A stretch of 64,000 nucleotides of DNA from Doryteuthis pealeii. Taxonomy: Eukaryota; Mollusca; Cephalopoda; Myopsida; Loliginidae. Each line of letters begins with the position of its first letter. Position 1 is the stretch's first letter. The position numbers were made by a program, and so were the translations under genes. The DNA is taken from positions 80,538,479 through 80,602,478 of the forward strand of contig CM042152.1 in NCBI GenBank assembly GCA_023376005.1, written 5' to 3'. Below are positions 1-10,100 of the stretch, one piece after another. The notes below the pieces were generated by a model. It was not told where the DNA came from. It searched no databases and worked only from the letters and a program-made list of their open reading frames with translations.

Positions 1-175
1 GCACAAGAATGTATATTCAGAGATTGAGTTTTCTCGATTTGTTTAGCCTTACATTTAAGTAGTTAAATCCCGCCTAATTAACCATAAATGAATTAACTTT
101 CAAAAAAATTAGGTCTGACTAAAATTAAAAGCACATATTCTCCCAAATATACTGTCGGCTGAAAATAGCTAAAAG

Positions 176-566
<391 letters not shown>

Positions 567-709
567 GAATGACTTACCGGTAAAAATATTGGGTTGGTCT
601 CAATATTTGGTTGGTGTAAGCGTTACTCGGATAAGTCAGCGTTATAACAAATATAAAGTGCTCAATACGTAAGTAGAGCGAATTTATTATTATAGTGTGT
701 ACAAAAATA

Positions 710-1425
710 CAGGGTGGGGCATAATTCCTGTTACAATGTTTTAAATCAATTTTCAAAATACATTAAGTTGCTAATATATTTGTATCAAATCCATTCACTA
801 TATTAATTATTTTTCAGAATATTCTTTTGATAAAGATGTATTACCTCGAAAATTCAAGAAATAATAAAAATACAGGTCAACACACAACACCATTGTTACC
901 GTATTATTATTTTTATTTATTCCAAACTGCATTGTGATAGCCTTCTAAATCAACCTCCTAACCAATACATACACAATGCTTCAAGCAAATTAGGAAACTC
1001 TCTTATATATATATATATATATATTTGTATCAAACTAATGCACTATATTAATTATTTTTCAGAATATTACGCCATTCAAAATTTGCAAAGTTCATTGAAT
1101 TGAAAAGAAAGTTCATAATAGAGAAGCATGAGAAATGCCCGACTCCAGCCGAGATATTTAAACTGTGGAAAACTTTTAATATCAATAGAATGTTCATCAA
1201 AAGAACAATCGATCAATTCAAGGAAACTTCCTCAACCAAAGACTTCGATCTGGACCCACTTGCACCTCAAGAACACCAGAAAAAAGTTAAAAGTGTTAGG
1301 GAAAAAATAAGGCGTAATCCAAGAAGGTCCATGGCAAAAGAACCAAGAACTAAGGGTAATCTGAACATTAGCTACATAAATGAGAGTAACCTCCCCTTGT
1401 TTCTTTCACTTTGAGGAAACCTTAT
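710..1425 (+). mobile_element. Degenerate mariner/Tc1-like DNA transposon, 5' part
   Basis: A terminus of the form CAGGGTGGGGCATAATTCCTG at 710-730 resembles mariner-type inverted repeats that start CAGGGTG. A transposase N-terminal reading frame follows at about 1064-1375. A 49-bp stretch (775-823) is repeated almost exactly at 1020-1068, so the element has an internal direct duplication of about 245 bp spacing. The catalytic (DDE/D) part and the opposite terminus are not visible, because the frame runs into a foldback at 1361. Family is inferred from the terminus plus the helix-turn-helix-like reading frame. Confidence 0.6.
1064..1375 (+). pseudogene. Mariner-like transposase, N-terminal fragment
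   Basis: The frame is open from upstream of 1100 (no ATG; the nearest listed start is TTG) and reads FAKFIELKRKFIIEKHEK, then a helix-turn-helix-like stretch, then VREKIRRNPRRSMAKE. The last motif is typical of the second DNA-binding helix region of mariner/Tc1-type transposases. About six foreign residues (PRTKGN) sit between MAKE and LNIS, two blocks that normally adjoin, and the frame ends at 1414 inside the inverted repeat. No catalytic triad remains, so it cannot encode an active enzyme. Confidence 0.6.
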
Positions 1426-1640
1426 GTTTTGGTTTGGCATTTTCATTTCACCATATATCTACACTGAAAATACGAATTTGTACGAATCAATACAACTGCA
1501 TGTTTTAATATGAAAATATCATAAAATGTGTTTTTAATTGTGCTTGCACATTATTTGAAATGAACTTAATTGTTATTAAGGCTTCCTCAAAGTGAAAGAA
1601 ACACGGGGAGGTTACTCTCATTTATGTAGCTAATGTTCAG
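1361..1640. repeat. Foldback: 65-bp inverted repeat, 150-bp spacer
   Basis: Bases 1361-1425 and 1576-1640 are reverse complements at about 95% identity (CTGAACATTAGC... against ...GCTAATGTTCAG). The left arm includes the tail of the transposase frame, so coding sequence has been duplicated in inverse orientation. Confidence 0.85.
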
Positions 1641-1715
1641 AACACTAAACTAAGTGGGGTATATGTCAAGATGATCTGGGAATGTCTCCCTATAAGAGTA
1701 TTAGTGAAAAGCGAA

Positions 1716-2235
1716 TTCCATGTCAAATCATTCAGTAATAAGTAAAATTGTCTCCAACACCCTTTAATTTTTCTGAATTTCTTTCCACGTATGGATTATA
1801 TTAACATTAGACAATCCCAAAAATTATGTGAAATAATAATAGACAAAATTGTTGTTATAGATGCAGTGCCACATTGAGATATTGATCTTGCTATGAAAAA
1901 ATCAGAAATCATCAATAACTTAAACTTGGTTGATTTTAAGACTTTTTTGATAGCATTTTTGGATTCCTTGGACAAAAATGCCTTTATAAACCAATTTTTA
2001 GGAGTAGGGAAGCTCTTAAACTCATTTGACAGACAAAAATAGGTTACAAAAAGTCACCATTTTTCGCAACCCCCCTCAAATTTGGAGAGCTAAAAATTGA
2101 CATAACTTCGCCAATTTTTGGAATTGAAAGCTCAAATTTTTGGAATCGGTTAACTTTAATATAATCCACAGTTGGACAACATTTCAGAAAAACTGAAGTT
2201 GGTGGGTGTTATGGCCTGGATGATTTGACATGGAA
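1716..2235. mobile_element. Nonautonomous transposon with 20-bp TIRs and 12-bp flanking repeat
   Basis: TTCCATGTCAAATCATTCAG at 1716-1735 matches the reverse complement of 2216-2235 at 19 of 20 bases. The 12-mer GTGAAAAGCGAA lies immediately left (1704-1715) and about 10 bp to the right (2246-2257), as expected for a target-site duplication with slight boundary uncertainty. No coding potential is seen in the interior. The superfamily is not assigned. Confidence 0.6.
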
Positions 2236-2262
2236 TTACCAATTTGTGAAAAGCGAAATGCA

Positions 2263-2518
2263 ATGATTTAGCACAGTTGGTAGAGCATCTGGCTAGGTAC
2301 AACAAGGTTCCAAGTTCAATACTGGCCCTCACCAACTAAGCGCATGAGTAACACAAATAGGATTTGTGTGGTAAAGTCTGTCGCTGATGGTAGGTGTAGC
2401 ACTCCACTTCAGATACAAAAACAATCTCCCAGATCTAGCACTAATGAAAAGGGGATAGACTCCTTCGCTGTCTGGCTGATACCAATAACAGAACTTCTCT
2501 GCCAACTTGACTTTTTTT
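2263..2518 (+). mobile_element. tRNA-derived SINE, family A (copy 1)
   Basis: The head resembles a tRNA gene: box A-like TTAGCACAGTTGGTAGAGC and box B-like GGTTCCAAGTTCAATACT. A family-specific body follows (AAAGGGGATAGACTCCTTCG, then CTGGCTGATACC), and it ends near CTGCCAACTT. At least seven more copies with the same body occur in the window. The anticodon arm is degenerate, so this is not a tRNA gene. Cephalopod SINEs of this general design are known; the exact named family was not checked. Confidence 0.85.
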
Positions 2519-2599
2519 TATATGGTTTCAAGTATACCTATCTAATGCTCATATTTTTCCAACAGATAAATGTGACCCATAGATAGGACCCTAACAAAT

Positions 2600-2600
<1 letters not shown>

Positions 2601-2680
<80 letters not shown>
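2601..2680. repeat. (CT)n(TA)n microsatellite
   Basis: About 18 CT units pass into about 20 TA units, directly left of a SINE family B copy. Confidence 0.95.
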
Positions 2681-2681
2681 T

Positions 2682-2975
2682 ATGGAGGCGCGGAATGGAA
2701 AATGGACTCGTTGATTCGAGTTCAATTCCTAGACGAAGCTGTTGACATTTCACATAGCGCTAATACCATTGGAAAAGTATGAATCCATATATTCTCCCTC
2801 CAGCTATGGGTTAATTAGGGCAGACTGGGCCCTTCAGCCTTGAAGAGAGGGATAACTCTGAATTTAAAATTCCCTCCAGCTAAGGATTAAATAGTAAGGC
2901 AGACTGGGCCCTTCAGCCTTGGGTAGGTAACCAGTCTAGGAGAGGGATAACTCTGAATTCAAAATTCCTGAGGTC
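2682..2975 (+). mobile_element. tRNA-derived SINE, family B (copy 1), internally duplicated
   Basis: It shares with three other copies the head GGAATGGAAAATGGACTCG, box B-like GAGTTCAATTCC, and the body CACATAGCGCTAATACC and CTCCCTCCAGCTATGGG. The segment CCCTCCAGCTA...GACTGGGCCCTTCAGCCTT occurs twice (about 2798-2842 and 2873-2920), so the element carries a tandem duplication of about 75 bp. Confidence 0.8.
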
Positions 2976-3115
2976 GCTCGTTGATTGGGATAGTGGCAAC
3001 CCTTGATGCACCAATTCTTTCCTATCGACTGTGCCAAAAAGTTTGGATGGTCCAACACAAGCCTTCACCACTATAAACAAATCACTGTGTGGATGTTCAT
3101 TATATGAACACTCAT

Positions 3116-3135
3116 ACGTCGATCGACGGGAGAGT

Positions 3136-3181
<46 letters not shown>

Positions 3182-3208
3182 TGATGGACTCTCCCGTCGA
3201 TTTCGACG

Positions 3209-3209
<1 letters not shown>
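3116..3209. repeat. Short palindrome with (TA)n loop
   Basis: ACGTCGATCGACGGGAGAGT and its reverse complement flank about 40 bp of TA repeats, with matching CCATCAT/ATGATGG next to the loop. It is a cruciform-prone structure. A second (TA)n run follows to 3239. Confidence 0.85.
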
Positions 3210-3243
<34 letters not shown>

Positions 3244-3409
3244 CGTTTTCCAACAATAAACTTGTAAAAAGAAAACGGAAGCATTATATTTCATGTACAA
3301 TGCAAGGGAGACAACTTCTTACAACACCAAGATTTACGCACCATAACTGTTTTTCACACAAATATTTTACATTTATCTACTTGTAAGCATAAACATTTTT
3401 TTAGTTATA

Positions 3410-3832
3410 CTAGCAAAATAAAAAAAAAACGCCCTCTGGTCGACGTAAAATAAATATTGCCTGAGGGGATGGGAGTTGAAAATTTAATATCAGAGAGTTT
3501 GTATGATAAGTAAAGTAAAATCATCAAATTTATTAAAGGAGTAAAAAATAAAATAAATTCATTAAAGGAGTAAAAAATAAAAATTTGAAATGGAAACTTA
3601 GTTCTGATAACTTTAAATATATATTAAAATAAAGCAAACTATATATAGATAATACCAATATGTATTTATTAAAACTTGTTTAAAAAAACCAATGAGGACT
3701 GTCTAACATTGCATGCTCAAATTTTGAGTGTATTTATTCTATGTTATGACGGTTTTTAGGTAGTGTGACGTAAGCAGTGACGTAATTTTTGTTACAGACA
3801 AAAACCGGAAGCGAATCTCCATTATTAATAGA
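3410..3832 (-). mobile_element. Helitron-like nonautonomous element, family 1 (copy 1)
   Basis: On the minus strand it starts TCTATTAATAATGGAGATTC and ends CTAG, preceded by a short GC-rich hairpin region. The flanks are A at the TC end and T at the CTAG end, the target preference of Helitrons. Copies 2 (6872-7437) and 3 (13523-13946) share both ends. No Rep/helicase coding is present. Confidence 0.75.
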
Positions 3833-4049
3833 TTAAGTCACAATGCATAACACCTGAAAAGTGCTATAATCTAATTATAAATATCTTATTGTATGATGAT
3901 AAATCTTTAGTTTTCAGGTATAGCAAATATAAATGACTTATATATTATAAGACATAACTTTTAATGTTCCAGATGTTTTCAACTGATGGAATATGATTTT
4001 ACTTTAAATCTCTATTTCCTGACTAAAAATAAAAAGATCCATAAATAAC

Positions 4050-5165
4050 CGTATCCCCTTATGTCTAATTCACACCTCGTGGTTATGATTTCGGAGGAAA
4101 TCCACCAAGTCAAGCGTATTGCTACAACTGTGGGACAAAGTAAACAGGGTGCATGGACCAGGTGGGAGAGTGCAAAAGAGAGGGTTGTAACATGGAGCGA
4201 CATCAGACATATGGAGCCTAAAAAATTAAGTTTCCTGATAAAGGCAGTTTATGACATATTGCCAACACCAGTCAATCTTCACGTCTGGGGTTTAGCTGCG
4301 TCAGACCTATGCAAAGCATGTGGGAGAAATTGCTAGCCTGAAACATATTCTCACAGGTTGCGAGTATGCTCTAAGAAGCTACATGTGGAGACACAATGAA
4401 GTCCTCAAGATTGTTGCGGAGGCGTTGAAGATAGGCTGTGAGACTGCAAATAAAGCTGTTAATAACATCAACAAAGCAATACATTTTGTTAAAGAAGGAA
4501 ACATTTTGAAATTTTTGCGTAAAAATAGGCACGTGTCATCAATATTTGACGGCTCCACGGGCTGGCGCATTGCGTGCGACTTGGAACATCAACTCGTTTT
4601 TCCAACTGAAATAACTTTAACGGCCCAGTGTCCTGATATTGTCATTTGGTCTGTTAATCAAAAGAAAGTTTTTATCGTTGAATTGACAGTTCCATTTGAA
4701 GAAAATCTTGATTGGGCCCATCAGCGGAAGTTGGAAAAATATGAAGACCTACGCGAACAATATGTCAGAAACAGATGGATAACAAATGTATTTCCCATTG
4801 AAGTCGGATGCCGGGGATTTGTTACCAACTCAACCTCAGCATTTTTGTCTAAACTTGGACTTTCTCCACCAGACAAGAGGAAATACTTAAAAAAGATTCA
4901 GGAGAAAGCTCTAACCGCATCAGCGTGGATATGGCAGTCCTATATTGTGACATCAAACCAACAAAGTCTGGTGGTATCGTGAGATACTGCTGGGGCGCTC
5001 TGGGTTAGTGGTAATGATGCTTTGGCCCCTGAAACCATGCCTGAACCCAGAGTCATCATCTGATGAAGGCTTTGCTGGTTGAAATGCTACTGTGTAAATA
5101 GCAGTCATTGTATGAAGATTATTAATAAATAAACCGAACGGTCGTAATAATTGTTCCAATGACAA
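4050..5165 (+). mobile_element. LINE 3' end with zinc knuckle and PD-(D/E)XK-like nuclease region (dead)
   Basis: Two overlapping frames (about 4061-4336 and 4320-4982) together encode the C-terminal region of a non-LTR retrotransposon protein. CKACGRNC runs into SLKHILTGC, giving a C-x2-C...H-x4-C knuckle, followed by YMWRHNEVL. Then come PDIVIWS and VFIVELTVPFEEN, a PD...ExT-type arrangement like the restriction-endonuclease-like domains of R2/NeSL/Hero-type LINEs, and finally FPIEVGCRGFV. A single extra T near 4334 causes the frameshift inside the knuckle. The reverse transcriptase part is absent (5' truncation, usual for LINEs). The tail holds ATTAATAAATAAA near 5120. Clade is my inference. 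Confidence 0.65.
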
Positions 5166-5229
5166 TAAAGAAAAGCTAAACCTTTTATTTATTCATTTAT
5201 TTATGCTCTATCGCAGATATTGAGCACTC

Positions 5230-5592
5230 TTCTAATATCACTGAACGTTGGATTACTACAGCTTTTTCAAGTATAATAGTGCCAACCATACACAGCCTTC
5301 TTGACAATTTTAGAGATGTGCTTCATCCAACGTAAATTGCTGCTGACAGTAATACCCAGATCACGTTCACAAAAAGATTCCTTGATATTAGTGTTGTGGA
5401 GGGAGTATGTGTATGATAGTTTTTTCCTCCCAAAATGCATGGTGGTACATTTGTCTACAGCCACCTTGAGTTGCCAGTTAGTGATTCATGGTTGAACTGT
5501 GTCCAGGTCTGACTGCAAGAAAGATCTGCTGTGTTCAGGATCTGTCTTTTTGATTTCAAGATACATCTTGATGTCATCGGCATAATGTTAAA
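5230..5592 (-). pseudogene. Non-LTR reverse transcriptase fragment (YADD motif)
   Basis: On the minus strand the frame reads HYADDIKMYLEIKK, the catalytic A/YxDD box of reverse transcriptases, beginning near 5587. It continues LQSDLDTVQP-stop-ITNWQLKVAVDKCTTMHFG and SFCERDLGITVSSNLRW, typical of the palm-thumb part of CR1/Jockey-type LINEs. A TGA stands where Trp is usual. The YADD end abuts the foldback at 5593-5851, so the upstream RT domain is missing here. Confidence 0.7.
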
Positions 5593-5851
5593 AATAAATC
5601 GGACCATATTACCTTAAGGCACCCCTTTTCAACTTTGTGTCATTAGGTCATTTTTTTCATTTATACCGTCAATATCCGGTTATTTGTTAGGGGTTAGGGC
5701 TAGGGGTTAGGGTTAGGGTGAGAACCCCTAACCCTAACCTTAACCCTAACCCCTAACTCTAACCCCTAACAAACAACCGGATATTGATAGTGTAAATGAA
5801 AAAAATGACCTAATGACACGAAATTGAAAAGGTAATATGGTCCAATAAATC
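5593..5851. mobile_element. Foldback element with telomere-like core and 8-bp TSD
   Basis: Arms 5601-~5731 and ~5732-5843 are near-perfect inverted repeats. They start GGACCATATTACC, share TGTGTCATTAGGTC and AATATCCGGTT, and meet in a core where TTAGGG-type repeats (5689-5731) face CCCTAA-type repeats (5736-5770). The 8-mer AATAAATC flanks both sides (5593-5600 and 5844-5851), a perfect target-site duplication, so this is an inserted element and not a chromosome end. The left arm has a ~9-bp insertion (TTAAGGCAC). Confidence 0.85.
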
Positions 5852-5966
5852 TTGTATCTATATTTATATATAGATTAAAAAAAAATTATTTTTCTATATA
5901 TTTGTTTTATTATCTTTTATTCTTTATATGTTCTTGTGTGATCTACACCAATTTTCCCTTATAAAA

Positions 5967-6256
5967 GGACGTGGCATAATGGTTACCATCATAAGAAATG
6001 GACATATCGGCCCAAGTTCAAATCCTGGACGAGGCTGTTTGTATTTCACATAACGCTAATACTCTGGGAAAAGGTATGAATTCAACTATTCTCCCTCCAG
6101 CTATGGGTAAATAGCAGGACAGGCTTGGCTCTTTAACCTTAGTATGGCAACCAGTCTAAGAGAAGGAAAACTCTGAATTTAAACCAGTTAAACTCCAGTT
6201 AAAAAATTGTCCTTGTGTTGCATCCTGCTTGTACAGAGGCGTTCAGTAAATACACA
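5967..6256 (+). mobile_element. tRNA-derived SINE, family B (copy 2), full length
   Basis: The head GTGGCATAATGGTTACCATC and box B-like GTTCAAATCCTGG are intact. The body TTTCACATAACGCTAATACT, CTCCCTCCAGCTATGGG and the 3' end TTGCATCCTGCTTGTACAG match copies at 25150 and 52352. The head resembles a tRNA but no cloverleaf closes. Confidence 0.85.
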
Positions 6257-6299
6257 TAAAAAGACATGTGTTCTGTCATTTTACAAACAAAATATACAT

Positions 6300-6334
6300 A
6301 CAGACAGACAGACAGACAGACAGAAGTACAGATT

Positions 6335-6366
<32 letters not shown>
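6300..6366. repeat. (CAGA)n and (TA)n microsatellites
   Basis: About six CAGA units at 6300-6323 and a TA run at 6337-6365. Confidence 0.95.
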
Positions 6367-6369
<3 letters not shown>

Positions 6370-6428
6370 TTACCTTATTATCAATATCTACATATTCATA
6401 TTCTTGTTCCTTAATCATCTAACCGTTA

Positions 6429-6867
6429 TCATCTTGCAACATCCTCTGATTAAAAATCAGACTGTCCAAATCATCCAAAATGAAATGCAAAAATGTAAAT
6501 CCAGATTATCTGATGTTGCTTATCTGCCAAATTCTTATTTCTTATTAGTGTCGTCACTTCAACTAAATAATGGACCATTCCGTTTTTATTATAAAGAAGG
6601 AAAGGGAAGGGAAGAAAAAGGACATGCCACACAGAAAAATAAAATAGAAAGAAAGAAAGTGAGTAGGGGGAAAGATAGAGAGAGGGGGCGATAATGCTAA
6701 TCTCTTTCAATCGAACATAATGAAAAGAAGGGGAAAAAGAGTGAGAGAGACTTAAATCAAATTATTATACTTTTTACATATTGAACTATTTATCGCAATG
6801 GCTCTTAATTATCAAATGTTGTAATAATTAAATTATCATACTGTGGTATATCCACAGGTCCTGCTAG
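6429..6867 (+). mobile_element. Helitron-like nonautonomous element, family 2 (copy 1)
   Basis: It shares ~440 bp with 27481-27939. It starts TCATCTTGCAACA after an A and ends ...TGTGGTATATCCACAGGTCC TGCTAG: a hairpin with 5-bp stem TGTGG/CCACA about 6 bp before the terminal CTAG, the Helitron 3' signature. The interior holds purine-rich A/G tracts. The base after CTAG is C in this copy and T in the other. Confidence 0.7.
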
Positions 6868-6871
6868 CATA

Positions 6872-7437
6872 TCTATTAATAATAGAGATTCAGTCTCTAT
6901 TTGTAACCGAAACTATGTCACTGCTTACGTCACAGTCATTTCAGGAATTAAGTAAGTTTATCAAAGAGTTTTTAATTTATAGTAAAAATATTAAAATTCT
7001 ATGAAAAATCAATCGTCAAATTTTCATGAAAATTTCAATACTTATTCACCTTTAGATGAATTTATGTTTAAAATAGTTTTTTCCTAAAATATATCTGGGG
7101 AAATATTTTTCTACTAGGTCAACCCCCAACCCAATTCAATTTTTATGAAATCTGAAGAAAATATATTTTACTTGTATGATTTTTCAATTTTTCTCTAAAG
7201 ATAAGAGTCTGAATAATTAAATCAGAAATTTTTAGAAACTTTTTGAGCTTCCTACTGTCGTAAAACAAAAATATATCTCAGTGGAGTGGAGTGAATATGA
7301 TGCTTTTTAAGTAAGTAATTCATTATTTAAAAAATATTAAACATTTATTTTATTTATTTAATTTTCCCACTCCACTCAGGCAATATCTTTCAAAAATGTA
7401 TTTTTACACCGCCTGGAGGGTGTTTTTTTTTTGCTAG
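6872..7437 (+). mobile_element. Helitron-like nonautonomous element, family 1 (copy 2)
   Basis: It starts TCTATTAATAATAGAGATTC after A and ends TTGCTAG before T. The 3' hairpin ACACC/GGTGT encloses GCCTGGAG. It begins four bases after the end of a family 2 element, so two Helitron-like elements lie head to tail. The interior is longer than in copies 1 and 3 (566 against ~424 bp). Confidence 0.75.
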
Positions 7438-7879
7438 TAATAATAAATTACAAATATTTATCATACGCAAAAAGTTTCCATGCCATTTATAGGACATTAA
7501 CAGGATATGTAATATAAATAGAACAATTTTTGAAAATGTCTCATAAATTGGATGATGATGCATATTGGGATAAAAGCTGAGAAATATATTTCGTAATTTA
7601 TACAATACTTACTTTCAATGTCAAAATGTCAATTCACCTTCCCCCTCCCCCACTATAAATTGCCAAACTCTTCTCAGTTCAATTTGCAATTGGAAGGCTA
7701 AAAATGTCCTCAACCAAATGAGATGCCGTCAAAATATTTATCAGGCAATTTTACTTTATTTTATTTTTTATGTGTGGTTTCAAAATTTGGTTCGGAAATT
7801 CCGAGTTTATCTTAAGTAACTTAAAATAAATCGCTTAAACAATACAATTTCCTGTTTCAAGTTCACCGTGATAAAACAT
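7438..7879. other. AT-rich spacer, no recognised feature
   Basis: Unique-looking AT-rich sequence. I see no coding frame or repeat that I can name. Confidence 0.5.
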
Positions 7880-8300
7880 GGAGGCATAAATTGGATTTTA
7901 CGACATGTCAACCCTTGTTGGGTTATTTCATGCTGAAGACGTTTTGTTTTATTCATTCTTAATGGGTATACAATTTTTTTTTTAACTCAATTTTTTTAAA
8001 ACTCAATTTTTTAAACTCATTTAAAGATAGGACCCTAAATGTATAAAATAATTATGGTTCTTGTAAGATAATTAAGGGGTCACAAAACAATTAATTTTAG
8101 TAAATGTAAATTAGGGGTGAAGAAGAGAGAAAGAAATATTTTGGAAAAAATATTTGGGGAAATAAACAATACATAGAAATAATCCAGGACACTATGACCC
8201 TCAGTCACTGCCTTCTAGCATATAAAAAGGGTTGGCACTGGCCATAATGACGATGAGGTTCAATGCTTCATCAACAACATGGCAGTTAACTGGTAAGACA
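7880..8300 (+). repeat. Interspersed repeat family D (degenerate copy)
   Basis: GACATGTCAACCCTTGTTGG, TTCATTCTTAATGGGTATAC and, further on, ACCCTCAGTCACTGCCTTC with AAAAAGGGTTGGCACTGGCC match blocks of the better preserved copies at 24505-25095 (+) and 35255-35985 (-). Family D has no coding frame I can support and no recognised superfamily. Confidence 0.6.
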
Positions 8301-8429
8301 TGGGCATACAAAAATTGCCACAGGCCTATAAAAATGCATCAACCGAAATGGTGATTATGTCAAAAAATAGATATATGTTCAAACTTTAAAATGATGATGA
8401 TAAACAATAAACGTTTCTAAATATTTTGT

Positions 8430-8945
8430 AGACCTTACCTTTAGGATTGTTGTTGGTACCTTTCTGTCCACTAAGGACAATGGAGTAGTGTCCAAAAAGA
8501 AGAAAAAAAATGTATCTGTGCAATTGACTCTGCAGGCCAATTCTTGAGTGACAGTCTTCGGTGCACTGAATGCACACAAACTGTTATGCTTTATGGGGCT
8601 GCTGACTTTTCTCCCTCTTTCTGGCTCCCTTTGATGTTGAGACTACTCTTTTCTCGGCCTCACCTCTCTCTGTGCCTTGCTTAACGTTAAGGCGCCAGGC
8701 CGCTCTATTTTTTGCTTCTACCTCCCACGTGTTTGTGTCAATATGGCATATCTTCATGACTCTCCTGCAGACATCTTTAAATCGTAGGCGTAGTCTACCT
8801 ACTGATTGGAAGCCTTTTACTAATTTACTGTACAAAACATCTTTTGGGGTGCAGCTATTTTCCATTTTCCTGACATGTCCAAGCCAGCGAAGGCACCTCT
8901 CACAGAGAATAGAGAACATGCTGTTCATGTCAGCGCTCCAACCGA
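8430..8945 (-). pseudogene. LINE C-terminal fragment with zinc-finger tail
   Basis: Minus-strand reading LRWLGHVRKMENSCTPKDVLY, VGRLRLRFKDVCRRVMK and NTWEVEAKNRAAWR is the conserved end of many LINE reverse transcriptases. It is followed, after a frame change, by CIQCTEDCHSRIGLQSQLHR, a C2-type finger seen at the extreme C terminus of the same proteins. The RT core is missing and the frame is broken, so it is a dead 5'-truncated copy. Its tail block (ACAATGGAGTAGTGTCC, + strand 8477-8495) recurs at 12939-12955. Confidence 0.75.
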
Positions 8946-8954
8946 CATCTAGCC

Positions 8955-9500
8955 TAAGTATCGGAAATCTGATTATCTCCCCCTGCCGCTAGAGGGAGAA
9001 TCGCCAACAGGACGTTGGCACCAGAATCAAACTCCTGTACTTGTCTACAGGCTGTCGACCTGGATGGAGGCGTTTTTTAACAGCATACTTTCTGAAGGCC
9101 GTTTTGACAGCAAACTTATCAGAAGGCTGAGGACCTAAATAGTCAATTTAAGAAGGGCCCCATCCACCGTCATTTAAAAGAACAGTTACCCAGGCGAGAA
9201 GCTTTTAAAAGAGCATCCCCTACTTTTACTTATCGGATGAGAACCGATAAAACGGACGGATCTCTACAGAACTCTACAAACAGCGACCAGAATACACCTG
9301 TTAGCGCCACTTCTCCAACGAACAGTATTCAACCTCACAGATAAGTCTTGTAGCAAATACCAATAAAATTTGCAACAAGTTCTTGTATTATTTGTCAATA
9401 CATGTATTAAATTTCCATTGTGTGTTTGTCTTCTTTCGTCCGAACAATTTGCCTACAACTGGGAGATTTAAAAGGCTCCCTCCCTTTAAACCCGTAATTC
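8955..9500 (+). repeat. LTR-retrotransposon-like repeat (copy 1)
   Basis: It shares ordered blocks with 31620-31985: CGCCAACAGGACGTTGGCAC-like, then AATAAAATTTGCAACAA, then CTTCTTTCGTCCG and ACTGGGAGATT. AATAAA followed ~120 bp later by a short conserved junction fits an R-U5 end plus primer-binding region, but I cannot place the boundaries or name the tRNA. Confidence 0.45.
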
Positions 9501-9504
9501 CTCT

Positions 9505-9620
9505 TATAAGTAAGGACCAATTTGTGTCTTTAGGCATCACAGGTCATCACTCATAGTCAACATGTGGCCCCATTGGGGTGATTTTACCCCTCTGCAGAGG
9601 TGCAGTTGGTGTATTCTTCT
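9505..9620 (+). repeat. Repeat family D, 3' fragment
   Basis: GGCATCACAGGTCATCACTC, TGGCCCCATTGGGG and ACCCCTCTGCAGAGGTGCAG match the end of the copy at 24505-25095. It is interrupted by the solo LTR beginning at 9621. Confidence 0.7.
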
Positions 9621-10096
9621 TGTTACATAATCTATGCGGTTACATAAGATTATTGTCAATCCCCTGTATTTCTAAAGGGATGGCCCTTTTCATATCACGG
9701 GTGGGACTTTCCATGGAATAGTACAGAAAGCCCGCAAAATATGTGAAGTCACGTGGGATCTGGTTAGGTCCTCAGTTTTTCAGTTGGACATCAGGCAGTG
9801 AGGATGTCCTGCCTTAACTGTGACTCACTCTGCATACGTGCGCTATGTTAGTCAGATATTTAGTTACATGAAATGTATAGTTAAGGAAATAAAAGCTTAA
9901 GAAAAATAACACAGTCTTGTGATTAATGGGTGTCTTGGTAACAAGACTGATTAGAAGGAGAAATGAGCCAAATGCAACTGATCACCAAGACGCTAGAAGA
10001 GATGTTAGAAGAGACCTAGAAGAACTTAAGATGTCAGAGACGACCAAAGACCTCAGAAGAAGAATAGAAGTAAAGTAATGAAAAGGGTATGCAACA
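9621..10096 (+). mobile_element. Solo LTR, family 2 (plus copy)
   Basis: It starts TGTTACATAATC and ends GTATGCAACA, a TG...CA boundary with TGTT/AACA termini. The flanks are TTCT on each side (9617-9620 and 10097-10100), a 4-bp target-site duplication. A related solo LTR sits in reverse at 15413-15878 with its own 4-bp TSD. AATAAA at about 9889 could be the polyadenylation signal. No internal gag-pol region follows, so recombination between LTRs is likely. Confidence 0.8.
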
Positions 10097-10100
10097 TTCT

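Noticed and set aside
1055..1070. A host exon starting after TTTTTCAG at 1062
   Set aside because: The same TTTTTCAGAATATT block occurs at 811-824 as part of a repeat, and the frame that follows is transposase.
5689..5770. Chromosome end or fused telomeres
   Set aside because: The repeats are short, imperfect, part of a larger inverted repeat, and bounded by an 8-bp target duplication; unrelated repeats continue on both sides.
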